A stretch of DNA of 64,000 nucleotides from Thermoguttaceae bacterium (GTDB lineage Bacteria; Planctomycetota; Planctomycetia; Pirellulales; Thermoguttaceae). Positions 39,557 to 48,315 of this stretch are shown piece after piece; positions within the stretch are counted from its first letter, which is position 1; every line of letters starts with the position of its first letter. Where the stretch lies: positions 1-64,000 of the forward strand of contig JARKPK010000086.1 in the NCBI GenBank assembly GCA_029975295.1, given 5' to 3'. Made by a program: the position numbers and the translations under genes. A model generated the notes under the pieces. That model searched no databases and had not been told where the DNA came from. It saw nothing but the letters and a program-made list of their open reading frames with translations.

Positions 39557-40453
39557 CTACGGCTCCAAATCAACGTCGTCGGCGTTGAAAACCGGCCCAT
39601 CGATGCACGTGCGGCGATAATCCCAATTTCCCGAGGCGTCGCGAATCTTCGCGACGCAACTGAAACAGATGCCGATGCCGCAGGCCATGGGCGATTCGAG
39701 TGAAAGCCGGCAGGGAATCTGCAAACGGCGCGCCTCGGCGGCCGCGGCGGCCATCATCTTTTCCGGGCCGCAGCAGACCATCAGGCAGCGACCAGGGCCA
39801 TCGCCGGCGGCCGGGGCGATCAGTTCGGTCACCAGCCCGCGATGTCCCGCGGAGCCGTCGTCCGTGCTGACCCGAACATCGACGCCGATGCGGCGAAAAT
39901 CCTCGACGCCAGCCAAGTACTCGGCCGTTCGGGCCCCGTAGCAAAGCGTGGCCTTGGCGACCCGGTTCGGGCTGCGGGGCGGATCGCCGAACTCCATTTG
40001 GCCCAAGGCCTCGCGCGCCAGCGCCATGAACGGTGTTTGCCCGATTCCGCCAGCGGCCATCAAGAGATGATCGGTTGCCTCAACGGCGAAGCCGTTGCCC
40101 AACGGCCCCCAAGCCTCCAGTCGCGACTGCGCGCCCAATTCGGCCACCTTCCGCGTGAACTTGCCGACGGCCAGATACACAACATCGAACGCCTCGCGGC
40201 GCCCGGCGCCGTCGCACGCCACGTCGTACAAGGCCAAGGGCCGGCCCAGCAACGGGTCGTTGCAGCCGGTCAGCCGAAGCATGACGAATTGGCCCGGCGT
40301 GATCTGCCGCGCGATCGGCGGGCAAAGGAGCCGCAGGCGATACGTATCGCGAGCCAGCGGCACATGCTCGACAACCTCGACCGGGCCGTGCCACGCCCGA
40401 TCGGCGTAGCAGGCGGTTCGTTCCATCGGCATCGGTGTACTCTCTTTGGGCAT
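39557..40453 (-). CDS. pyrK: Dihydroorotate dehydrogenase electron transfer subunit (PyrK type)
   Basis: A 298-residue flavin/iron-sulfur protein that passes electrons from dihydroorotate dehydrogenase to NAD. The FAD domain has PGQFVMLRL and GRPLALYDV, the NAD domain AAGGIGQTPFMALARE, and the C-terminus the [2Fe-2S] site (ESPMACGIGICFSCVAKI, then YRRTCIDGPVF). CGxGxCxxC followed by the distant Cys is the PyrK pattern. pyrD is not adjacent, so pairing cannot be shown. It lies 47 bases after the pseudouridine synthase gene on the same strand. Confidence 0.92.
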   Translation of the reverse strand: MPKESTPMPMERTACYADRAWHGPVEVVEHVPLARDTYRLRLLCPPIARQITPGQFVMLRLTGCNDPLLGRPLALYDVACDGAGRREAFDVVYLAVGKFTRKVAELGAQSRLEAWGPLGNGFAVEATDHLLMAAGGIGQTPFMALAREALGQMEFGDPPRSPNRVAKATLCYGARTAEYLAGVEDFRRIGVDVRVSTDDGSAGHRGLVTELIAPAAGDGPGRCLMVCCGPEKMMAAAAAEARRLQIPCRLSLESPMACGIGICFSCVAKIRDASGNWDYRRTCIDGPVFNADDVDLEP

Positions 40454-40500
40454 GGATTCCGCTTGAAGATGTCAGATGGGCAAGGCGTTGCTTTCGGCAG

Positions 40501-41493
40501 TTACGAGCGGAGACCGGCGGCGCGCCGCAGTTGCGCGACCTCGTCGCGAGTCAGCGCTCGGGCCGCGCCCAAAGGCAGCGAGCCAAGCCGAACCGGGCCC
40601 ACGGCCAGCCGGGTCAGACGCATCACCTTATGACCGACACGCGCCAGAACGCGGCGGACCTCGCGGTTCTTTCCTTCGCGAAGAACCAGCTCGAGCATCG
40701 TGCTGTCTTTTTGATGCGAACGAACGCGAATCTGCTCGACGCGGGCCATTCCCTCGGCCAAATGCACTCCGCGTTTCAAACGCGCGAGCACTTCGGGCGA
40801 AGGGCGGCCGGCAACTAATACGCGATAGGCCTTGGCAACCTCGTAACGAGGGTGGGTAAGCCGTTGGGTTAGCTCTCCGTCGTTGGTCAACAGGATCAGG
40901 CCCTCGCTGTTGAGATCGAGCCGGCCCACGGAGAACAGCCGGCTGTCGCCCGACGGCGCCAAATCAATCACTCGGGGCCGACCGGCTGGATCGCGATTGG
41001 TGCAAACCACACCGGCCGGCTTGTTGACCGCGTAATAGACCAGACGAGCCGGTTTCAACAAATCGCCATCGACGGTGATTCGACTTTTTTGCGGATCGAC
41101 GCGGACGCCGAGCTGTGTTACGGGCTTGCCGTCAACCTCGACGCGGCCCGTGACAATCAGTTCTTCGCACTGCCGCCGACTGCCGAATCCGGCAGCCGCC
41201 AGAACCTTCTGCAATCGTGATTCGCCAGAGGGCTCGGGCGGTGAAGCCGCCGATGCGTTTCGCTGAACCGGACGAATGCGGCGATCGCCGCGCCGCGATT
41301 TGGCGCGGTCGTCTGCCGGACGACGATTTCGGGCCGGGCCTTGCGATTCGGCGGCCGTTGCTCTTTTCCTTCGAGAGGGCTTGCCCATGCCCTGTGACTG
41401 AGCGCCGCGAGGCAGCGACCGGCCGGACCGGCCTTGATTTGGGCCCCGATTCTCCGCCCGATCTCTGTTTCTCTTGTCCGACACCCGCTTCAT
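40501..41493 (-). CDS. rRNA pseudouridine synthase, RluB/RsuA family
   Basis: A 330-residue enzyme making pseudouridine in rRNA. After a highly basic, low-complexity N-terminal extension (~90 residues, Arg/Lys/Gly-rich) comes an S4 RNA-binding domain (RLQKVLAAAGFGSRRQCEELIVTGRVEVDG). The catalytic domain has the Asp motif GRLDLNSEGLILLTNDGEL, preceded by NKPAGVVCT, and ends with EGKNREVRRVLARVGHKVMRLTRLAVG. RluB-like (23S, near 2605) is the best guess; RsuA/RluE-like specificity cannot be excluded. First gene of the run to pyrK and tsaD. Confidence 0.92.
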   Translation of the reverse strand: MKRVSDKRNRDRAENRGPNQGRSGRSLPRGAQSQGMGKPSRRKRATAAESQGPARNRRPADDRAKSRRGDRRIRPVQRNASAASPPEPSGESRLQKVLAAAGFGSRRQCEELIVTGRVEVDGKPVTQLGVRVDPQKSRITVDGDLLKPARLVYYAVNKPAGVVCTNRDPAGRPRVIDLAPSGDSRLFSVGRLDLNSEGLILLTNDGELTQRLTHPRYEVAKAYRVLVAGRPSPEVLARLKRGVHLAEGMARVEQIRVRSHQKDSTMLELVLREGKNREVRRVLARVGHKVMRLTRLAVGPVRLGSLPLGAARALTRDEVAQLRRAAGLRS

Positions 41494-42316
41494 GGAACGA
41501 CCGCCCTTTCTGCCCGCAGACGCAGGCAGTACGCTTTCTAGCCTTCGTTGAGAATTACCGGCAGCGAACGAAAAGCCAAACTATGCACGGAATGGGCCGG
41601 CGATTTCCGCCGGGATTGCGCGTTCGGAAAGCTGTTGATGCGAGCAAACGCTGTTTTGTCGCTAAAGACCACAGCCACGATGGCTTTCGAATGTCTTGGC
41701 GGCTTTAGCGATGAGTTGCATGACCGTTCGGCCGAATACCAGACATCATATCGCTTTGGTTGGCGCGTCGGAAGTGGTTTGCCTTGCGGTGCAGACATCG
41801 GTTGCTCGCCCGAACTGGCGTCGCAACAGCGGCACGATCCATCGATGCGGCAGAGGGTTGCGTCTGTGGGCCCTTGTTTGCCGCGGCGGCCGGACCTCGG
41901 AGAGCAATGCGGACAAACTGTCCGGCAATCATAAAAAACCGGATGGAAAACGCGTCGTCCCGAGCCTGCCGAGAACATCCGCAGCCGGGCGTTCCGCAGT
42001 TCGTCCCGATGGCATGGGTTGTACGATAGTCCGGCGCATTGCGAGCACGGGGATCGGACAGTATCATAAAAGTCTATCAACTTTTGGTTGGGATTCGTGT
42101 TGGGTGGCGACGGGCCCGGTTGGCATGGTGAGTCCCAGTCGTGCCCGGCGGCTGGTGTTGGCGTTAGGGCAGTTTTCTCTCCGGCCATGATCCCGACGGC
42201 TCATCGCGGTCGTCCGCCCACGGCGCGGACGCACGCAGTGAACGGACTGCCTCGCCTGCTCCGCGACGGGCGGCAAGGCCGAGGCAACAGGTTTCGGTTT
42301 CTACGGTGCGAGGTTT
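41494..42316. other. 823-bp divergent spacer pseudouridine synthase / tatC
   Basis: No credible gene on either strand. It contains a candidate plus-strand promoter (42039-42067). Confidence 0.4.
42039..42067 (+). promoter_or_regulatory. Candidate promoter for tatC
   Basis: TTGCGA (42039-42044) and TATCAT (42062-42067) have a 17-base spacer and match consensus at 4 and 5 of 6 bases. It is 250 bases before tatC, on its strand. Confidence 0.4.
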
Positions 42317-43375
42317 ATGGCATTGTTGCGACGCAAATCGGACGAAGACCTGTTTCGCGAAAGCACGATGACCTTCGGGCAGCACCTGGCCGAGTTGCGG
42401 GTGTGCCTGTTTCGCGCCGTGATGGGATTGGCCCTGGGCACGCTCGTCGGCTTGGCCGTCGGGCGCTACGTGGTCGGATTGATCGTTGCTCCGCTTGAGG
42501 CCGCCCTGACGCGTTATTACGAGAATCGCGCGGTCGAATTCGCCCGGCAATCCGTCGAGTCGCTGAAGAAGGGCGGTTACGCCTTCGCCGACGACCCGGC
42601 CAAAGTGCAGCAGTTCATTCTGGAAACGGGCATGATCGTCGAGGAGGTGTACGTCAACCCGCGCGAGCTGGCGTCGATGTTGGATCGGGGGGCCGAGTAC
42701 GATGCGCCGGCGGTGGTTCTGCCTTCGGGAGGCGATCAGACCGGGCTGATTCCGATTTTCCTGTGGCGAAAAGCCGCCGACGATCCGCGGACCCGCATCA
42801 AAACCCTGAACGCCCAAGAAGGCTTTATGGTATGGATGAAGGCGTCGCTGGTCGTGGGCTTGGTGCTGTCGAGCCCGTGGGTCTTCTTTCAACTTTGGAC
42901 GTTCGTAGCGGCGGGCCTCTACCGGCATGAACGGCGTTACGTTTACGTTTTCCTGCCGTTCAGCATCGGGCTGTTCCTTGCCGGCGTGGGGTTGGCGTGC
43001 ATCGTCTTTCGCCCGGTGCTCGACTTCCTATTCGGGATCAATGCGTGGGTGGGAATCGATCCCGACCCCCGCATCAGCGAGTGGCTTGGGTTCGTGCTGT
43101 TCATGCCCTTGGGTTTCGGCATCAGTTTCCAGTTGCCCTTGGTGATGCTCTTTCTGGAACGGATCGGCGTGTTCACCGTCAGCGGCTATTTAGCCTATTG
43201 GAAAGTGGCGGTGTTCGGCGTGTTCGTGGCCGCGATGTTGTTTACGCCCAGCGGCGATCCGTACAGCATGATGCTCTTGGCCGGTCCGCTCACCGGTTTG
43301 TATTTCGGCGGCGTTCTTCTGTGCCGATTGATGCCGCGATTGGGCAGCCGCGCTCAAGACTACGCCGCGGCGTGA
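42317..43375 (+). CDS. tatC: Sec-independent protein translocase TatC with enlarged periplasmic loop
   Basis: Core receptor of the Tat export pathway in the inner membrane. Recognised by TFGQHLAELRVCLFRAVMG at the N-terminus, EGFMVWMKASLVVGLVLSSPWVFFQLWTFVAAGLYRHERRY in the middle, the FLLPLGFGISFQLPLV-like helix and LFTPSGDPYSM near the end. At 352 residues it is about 90 longer than the usual ~260. The surplus lies between the first and second helices (about residues 60-165), rich in charged helices and containing a PAVVLPSGG segment. tatA/B are not adjacent. The Tat-signal oxidoreductase at 47 kb is a likely client. Confidence 0.95.
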   Translation: MALLRRKSDEDLFRESTMTFGQHLAELRVCLFRAVMGLALGTLVGLAVGRYVVGLIVAPLEAALTRYYENRAVEFARQSVESLKKGGYAFADDPAKVQQFILETGMIVEEVYVNPRELASMLDRGAEYDAPAVVLPSGGDQTGLIPIFLWRKAADDPRTRIKTLNAQEGFMVWMKASLVVGLVLSSPWVFFQLWTFVAAGLYRHERRYVYVFLPFSIGLFLAGVGLACIVFRPVLDFLFGINAWVGIDPDPRISEWLGFVLFMPLGFGISFQLPLVMLFLERIGVFTVSGYLAYWKVAVFGVFVAAMLFTPSGDPYSMMLLAGPLTGLYFGGVLLCRLMPRLGSRAQDYAAA

Positions 43376-43537
43376 CCGCCGGCGGCTAGCAGGCAACCGT
43401 GCCGAACGACGGCCGGGCAAACCGATCGGCCCTCTGGGCCGCGACGCCATCACAAGCTCCTGCCGGCGCGTTGCTTTCGTGCGTTGCAAGAAGCCGCGTT
43501 CTCGCGGGCGTTTTGAGCGGCCCGCAGCCCCTCGGGC

Positions 43538-43885
43538 TCAGATCGCTTCTCCTCCCCGTTCGCCGGTGCGAATTCGAATGCACTCTTCCAGCGGCAGAAC
43601 GAAGATCTTGCCGTCGCCGATCTCGCCGCTCGTCCCGGTTCGACCGCCGCGGACGAGCGCGTCGATCGTCGGTTGAAGGGAGTCGTCGTTGACGGCGATC
43701 AACAATTGAACCTTGCGGACGAGATTGACTGAGAACTCCCGACCGCGAAACGCTTCCGACTGCCCTCGCTGGCGTCCGAAACCCTGCACGTCCATCACCG
43801 TCAGTCGGAACACCTCGACTTCCGCCAACGCTTGTTTGACTGCTTCGAGTCGGTGCGGCTGAATGATGGCGATGATCAATTTCAT
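43538..43885 (-). CDS. glnB: Nitrogen regulatory protein PII, T-loop Tyr replaced by Phe
   Basis: A 115-residue PII signal protein that senses 2-oxoglutarate, ATP and ADP. MKLIIAIIQPHRLEAVKQAL, VQGFGRQRGQSE, the B-loop GEIGDGKIFVLPLEE and C-terminal RIRTGERG are canonical. The T-loop reads GQSEAFRGREFSVNL: positions 46 and 51 are both Phe, so the Tyr51 uridylylated by GlnD in proteobacteria is absent, and the Ser49 phosphorylated in cyanobacteria is Arg here. The ATG at 43885 is the family start. No amtB or glnA lies nearby. Signalling must rely on ligand binding alone or another modification (inference). Confidence 0.92.
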   Translation of the reverse strand: MKLIIAIIQPHRLEAVKQALAEVEVFRLTVMDVQGFGRQRGQSEAFRGREFSVNLVRKVQLLIAVNDDSLQPTIDALVRGGRTGTSGEIGDGKIFVLPLEECIRIRTGERGGEAI

Positions 43886-44025
43886 GGGAACGTCTCTCCA
43901 AGACGGCCAACCGCCCCCGATCCAACGCCCAGCCAACGCTCGCCAACGGCCAAATGGTTCAAAGCGGGGCTTCGACCTCGTTTCTGCGGGCGGCGGCGCA
44001 GCCGGACGGGGGCCGGTCAGAACCC

Positions 44026-45312
44026 TCAGCGGTCTTCCATCGGGACGTAAGGCGACTCGGCCGGACCGGTGTAAACCTGGCGGGGCCGCAGAATGCGCGT
44101 GCTGGCGTCAACATGCTGTTCCCGCCATTGAGCGATCCATCCGGGCAACCGGCCGATGGCGAAACAAACGGTGAACATATTCGTGGGAATCCCCATCGCT
44201 CGCAAGAGAATGCCGCTGTAGAAATCGACGTTCGGATACAATTTGCGTTCGACGAAGTAGGGATCGTTCAGCGCCGCCTCTTCCAGCTTGCGCGCGATGT
44301 CGAGCAGAGGGTCTTGTCGGCGCAGTTTTGCGAGCACTTTGTCGCACGAGGCCTTCAGCAGCTTCGCCCGCGGATCGTAGTTCTTGTAAACCCGATGCCC
44401 GAAACCGAACAGGCGGAACGGATTCGATTTGTCTTTGGCGGCGCGGATGCAATCTTCGGGCGACATGCCGCCTTGGTGGATTCGCTCGAGCATGTCGATC
44501 ACCTCCACGTTGGCCCCGCCGTGCAGCGGCCCCCACAGCGCGCAAACGCCCGCGGCGCACGAGGCGAACAGATTCGCTCGAGCCGAACCGACGGTGCGGA
44601 CGGTCGAGGTGCTGCAATTCTGTTCGTGATCGGCATGGAGAACGAACACCAAGTTCAATGCGTCTTCGATTTCCGGCGTAACGATGTATTGCTGGAACGG
44701 AATCGAAAACATCATGTGCAGAAAGTTCGCGCAGTACCGCAGGTTCGGGTCGGGATAGATGAACGGCAGGCCCAACGACCGCCGGTAGGAGAACGCGGCG
44801 ATGGTCCGCACCTTGCTGATCAACCGCGCGGCAGCCAGTTCGAACGACTCTTCGTCTTGCGGCGACAGGAACTGTTCGTGATAGAACGAAAGATTATTGA
44901 GCGTGGCCGAAAGAATCGCCATCGGCGGCGCGTCGGGCGGAATGTGGTCGAATTGGTGCTTCAGACCTTCGTGCAGCAGTTCGTTGGCGGTAAGCAAGCT
45001 GCTGAAGCGGGCCAACTCGTCGGGCTTGGGCAGCCGGCCGAAGATCAGCATCCACGCCACCTCGACGAAATTGGGATGGTCGGCGAATTGCTCGATCGGA
45101 ATGCCCCGGTAGCGGAGAATCCCTTTCTCTCCGTCGATGAAGGTGATTTCGCTACGGCAAACGCCCGTGTTGCCCAGCGAAGGATCGTACGTGATCATTC
45201 CCGTTTGATCGCGAAGCTTGGTAATGTCGATCGCGCGTTCGCCTTCAGTGCCGACAATCACCGGGAGCTCAATGGTTTGGTCGCCCACGATCAATTTAAC
45301 CGTTTCTTGCAC
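44026..45312 (-). CDS. gltA: Citrate synthase (type II)
   Basis: Condenses oxaloacetate and acetyl-CoA in the TCA cycle. The 428-residue product is of the hexameric bacterial type: TYDPSLGNTGVCRSEITFIDGEKGILRYRGIPIEQ at the N-terminus, active His in NLVFVLHADHEQN and GPLHGGANVEV, GFGHRVYKNYDPRAK with the active Arg/His, and the catalytic Asp in YPNVDFYSGILLRAMGIP. It lies 140 bases upstream of glnB on the same strand, a possible link of carbon and nitrogen sensing, but shared transcription is unproven. Confidence 0.97.
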   Translation of the reverse strand: MQETVKLIVGDQTIELPVIVGTEGERAIDITKLRDQTGMITYDPSLGNTGVCRSEITFIDGEKGILRYRGIPIEQFADHPNFVEVAWMLIFGRLPKPDELARFSSLLTANELLHEGLKHQFDHIPPDAPPMAILSATLNNLSFYHEQFLSPQDEESFELAAARLISKVRTIAAFSYRRSLGLPFIYPDPNLRYCANFLHMMFSIPFQQYIVTPEIEDALNLVFVLHADHEQNCSTSTVRTVGSARANLFASCAAGVCALWGPLHGGANVEVIDMLERIHQGGMSPEDCIRAAKDKSNPFRLFGFGHRVYKNYDPRAKLLKASCDKVLAKLRRQDPLLDIARKLEEAALNDPYFVERKLYPNVDFYSGILLRAMGIPTNMFTVCFAIGRLPGWIAQWREQHVDASTRILRPRQVYTGPAESPYVPMEDR

Positions 45313-46130
45313 GTCCCCGTCTCCTGATACTCGTCAGTCAGTGAAGCTGCGGCAGCCAACGAATAAGCCAACTAATACTTGCTAATCACAGTCTCCGGCA
45401 GCGCAACGCGGGCTGCCGCCGCGGCCGAGAAATGGGCCCTCGCGATCAACGCGCCGCACTCCCGGGCGGGCCCGTGCGGCTGCGCCCCCGTTCGACGCCG
45501 CCCCCCGGCCGATTGCATGGCGTTTCGGCCGCCCGCGGCGTGTTGCAGGTCGTTATCTGGCAAAGTTATAGTGTAGGAACAACGTGCGCGAAAAGATAGG
45601 GGGCTCGCGGTTGCGGGCCGCCGCGGTTGGCGGCGGTTCTCGGGCGTCGATGGGCGGCGTCCGAGTGTTGTCAAGCGGCACTGGTTGGATTACGCTGTGG
45701 TGAGCCGAATCGGGCGCCGCCTGGGCTGCGTGATCGCCCCGGGCATCGACGGTCGTGGGACGATTTTCGCCGTTTGCGCCTTTCGCCGTTGACGCCCGGT
45801 GTCGAGGTTGCTCGACGCCGGCGTAAAGATGAGTTGCCGCCGCCCGCCCCCGCCGTCGGCAATGGCCGCCTCCCCGCCGAACCATACCCCGAGAACCATA
45901 CCCCGAGAGACGCTTCCCCAAAGTGCCGATTGACCCTGGCTCAAAGGGCGACTGCGCCTCGGCGGCTGCCGATCGCAAGCCCATCGGCCGAACAACGCAA
46001 GACGGTCGACCGGCAGCAAGCCTGTTGACCAGAGAGAGTCGCATCGGCCGTTCCGTCGAATGATCGGAACGTCGGTTCTTTCACGCTGTCCTTTGCAACT
46101 GTTTCCCCCATTTGTCTTGGAGAGAATGTC
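45313..46130. other. 818-bp divergent spacer gltA / DUF1080 gene
   Basis: No credible gene. A 14-base unit (AACCATACCCCGAG) is repeated in perfect tandem at 45880-45893 and 45894-45907. No terminator was recognised. Confidence 0.4.
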
Positions 46131-46811
46131 ATGGCGACGAGAGTTGTCAGTGCGGTTCTGTTGATTGCCGCGAGCATGGGTTTCGGGTATGCCGGCGTTG
46201 CCACGGCCGCCGAAACGTCCGGCAAACAGAGCGGATGGATCGTGTTGTTCGACGGCACGGACTTGAACGCTTGGCAGGAACCCAGCGCCAAGCGATGGAA
46301 GATTGTCGACGGCGTTCTGACTTGGGACAAAGGATGCGGAAACCTTTGGACCAAAGAGCAGTATGGCGACTTCATTCTCGAACTCGAGGCGAAATGTGCG
46401 AAGGACACCAACAGCGGCGTGTTTCTCCGGTCGCCACAGGGCGAGAAGAACTGGTTGCAGGGGTCGATCGAGATTCAGGTTCTCGGCTCGTTCGGCAAGC
46501 AGAAGCCGGGCAAACACGACATGGGATCGATCTACGACTGCTTGGCGCCGAGCGTCGCTGCCGAAAAGCCCCTGGGCGAATGGAATGCGATGCAAATCGA
46601 CTTCCGCGGCAATAAGCTGAAAATCACCCTGAACGGTCAACTGATTATCGACGCCGACCTCGACCAATGGACCACCGCGGGCAAGAATCCGGACGGCACG
46701 CCCAACAAGTTCACCACGGCCTACAAAGATATGGCCAAACGAGGTCATTTGGGGCTGCAAGATCACGGGCAGCCGGTATGGTATCGAAATATTCGAGTGA
46801 AGCCGTTGTGA
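46131..46811 (+). CDS. Exported DUF1080 protein (3-keto-disaccharide hydrolase fold)
   Basis: A 226-residue secreted protein. Signal peptide AVLLIAASMGFGYAGVATAA (cleavage near residue 27). The body is a concanavalin-like beta-sandwich of the DUF1080 family: GWIVLFDGTDLNAWQ, WKIVDGVLTWDKGCGNLWT, YGDFILELEAKC, NSGVFLRSP, GSIEIQVLGS and GHLGLQDHGQPVWYRNIRV. Members hydrolyse 3-keto-sugars or bind polysaccharides. The Gfo/Idh/MocA oxidoreductase 182 bases downstream could produce or use 3-keto-sugars, which makes a pair in one pathway plausible. Confidence 0.9.
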   Translation: MATRVVSAVLLIAASMGFGYAGVATAAETSGKQSGWIVLFDGTDLNAWQEPSAKRWKIVDGVLTWDKGCGNLWTKEQYGDFILELEAKCAKDTNSGVFLRSPQGEKNWLQGSIEIQVLGSFGKQKPGKHDMGSIYDCLAPSVAAEKPLGEWNAMQIDFRGNKLKITLNGQLIIDADLDQWTTAGKNPDGTPNKFTTAYKDMAKRGHLGLQDHGQPVWYRNIRVKPL

Positions 46812-46993
46812 TGCCGTAGCCTGCATGGCCCGAACGGCCGCGCGCTGCCCAATCGAAAAATCCTGCTGGTTGGGGCAATCGATTGCGGTTTTTCGATGGG
46901 TGAACCGCTTCAGCAATCGAAGTCCGTTCGAAGGCCGTGGGCTGATCGATCCGACTCTTTTTCGACACTGCCAAAAAACTGGGAGATGGCGCA

Positions 46994-48238
46994 ATGACCA
47001 TGAACAATGGGCTGACCCGACGACAGTTCGTGCAGGCGGCCGGCGCCGCGGCGAGCTTGTCGATCGTTCCCCGCAACGTGTTGGGCGGCGAGGGGATTGC
47101 CCCGCCGAGCGAAACGCTGGGCGCCGCCCTGATCGGTTGCGGGGGCCGCAGCGGCGGCACCTATAACGACATGATCACGCGGCTGCGGGCCGTCGGCATC
47201 GAGGTGAAACTCTTGGCTCGGTGCGACGTGAAGTTCGCCGATCGGGCCGACAACAAGGAGACCTACACCGACTATCGCCGGGTGCTGGAACGGCGCGACG
47301 TTGATTTTGTGGCCATCGCCACCCATCCCGGCTGGCACGCGCTGATCTCGATTGCCGCCATGGAAGCCGGCAAAGACGTGATGTGCGAGAAGCCGATGAC
47401 GCGGTTCATTGCCGAAGGCCGCGCCGTGGTTGAGGCGGAAAAACGTTACAACCGCGTTTTCCAGCTTTGTACGTTCGGGCGATTCGGGGCTTCGCGCGAT
47501 CCCGGACGCCGCCAAATCCACAAGATGATGGCCAGCGGCTTGTTGAAGAAGTGCCCCGTCGTCCACATCAAGAAAGGCGGGCTGAAGGTGCGCGAGTGGA
47601 GCGGCCGCGTGGTGTACCAGCCGGCGAAGGCCCCGCCCTCGCTCGATTGGGACATGTATTGCGGGCCTGCGCCGCTGCGGCCGTATCAACCGCACCGCGT
47701 CGGCGGCACGCACCGCGGCTACTGGGATTACGAAGGCGGCGGTTTGGCCGACATGGGGCAACACCATTTCGACCCGGTGCAGTGGACCTATGCGAAGGAC
47801 CACACGAGCCCGGTGGAGATCGAGGCCTATGCCCCGCCGGCGCACCCCGAGGCTTGCGGGATGTGGGGCTGGGTCGAGCTGAAATACGAAGACGGTTGCA
47901 CCTTCGTTTTCGAAAGCGCTGAGTGGGGCGAACCTTACGAGCGGGCCAAACCGCGCGAGTTGAGCATCAACGACCTCGACGAACAGGCGAGGCGGCAACT
48001 GGCGGAAATGCCCGATCCCGATCCCTTGCTCGAGTTCGGCGAAGCGGTCAAGCAGCGGAAGAAGTCGGGCGGACACGCCGAAGCGGCGCATCGCTCGTCC
48101 ACCTTGCTGCATCTGGCGAATATCGCCATTCGCATGGGACGCAAGATTCGCTACGACCCGGTGAAGGAAGAGATCGTCGGCGACGAAGAAGCGAATCGAC
48201 TGGTGCGGCAGCCGATGCGGGCTCCCTGGCGCGTGTGA
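46994..48238 (+). CDS. Tat-exported Gfo/Idh/MocA family oxidoreductase
   Basis: A 414-residue NAD(P)-dependent sugar dehydrogenase-like enzyme. The N-terminus NNGLTRRQFVQAAGAAASLSIVP is a twin-arginine signal. The Rossmann fold follows (GAALIGCGGRSGGTYNDMI), with ATHPGWHALISIAAMEAGKDVMCEKPM, where Glu-Lys-Pro is the family motif, and the C-terminal domain with HRGYWDYEGGGLADMGQHHFDPVQW. Planctomycetes carry many such enzymes. Export suggests action in the periplasm, with the cofactor bound in the cytoplasm before export. GGGAGATGG precedes the ATG. Confidence 0.92.
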   Translation: MTMNNGLTRRQFVQAAGAAASLSIVPRNVLGGEGIAPPSETLGAALIGCGGRSGGTYNDMITRLRAVGIEVKLLARCDVKFADRADNKETYTDYRRVLERRDVDFVAIATHPGWHALISIAAMEAGKDVMCEKPMTRFIAEGRAVVEAEKRYNRVFQLCTFGRFGASRDPGRRQIHKMMASGLLKKCPVVHIKKGGLKVREWSGRVVYQPAKAPPSLDWDMYCGPAPLRPYQPHRVGGTHRGYWDYEGGGLADMGQHHFDPVQWTYAKDHTSPVEIEAYAPPAHPEACGMWGWVELKYEDGCTFVFESAEWGEPYERAKPRELSINDLDEQARRQLAEMPDPDPLLEFGEAVKQRKKSGGHAEAAHRSSTLLHLANIAIRMGRKIRYDPVKEEIVGDEEANRLVRQPMRAPWRV

Positions 48239-48315
48239 TCCGTTCTGAGAACCGATTGGGTGAGTCGGTCGTGTCGGAATTCGTGTTTCATCGAGAACTC
48301 AGGGGAGAACCCATC

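Noticed and set aside
43954-45327. 457-codon open frame opposite citrate synthase
   Set aside because: Antisense to gltA, no recognisable fold.
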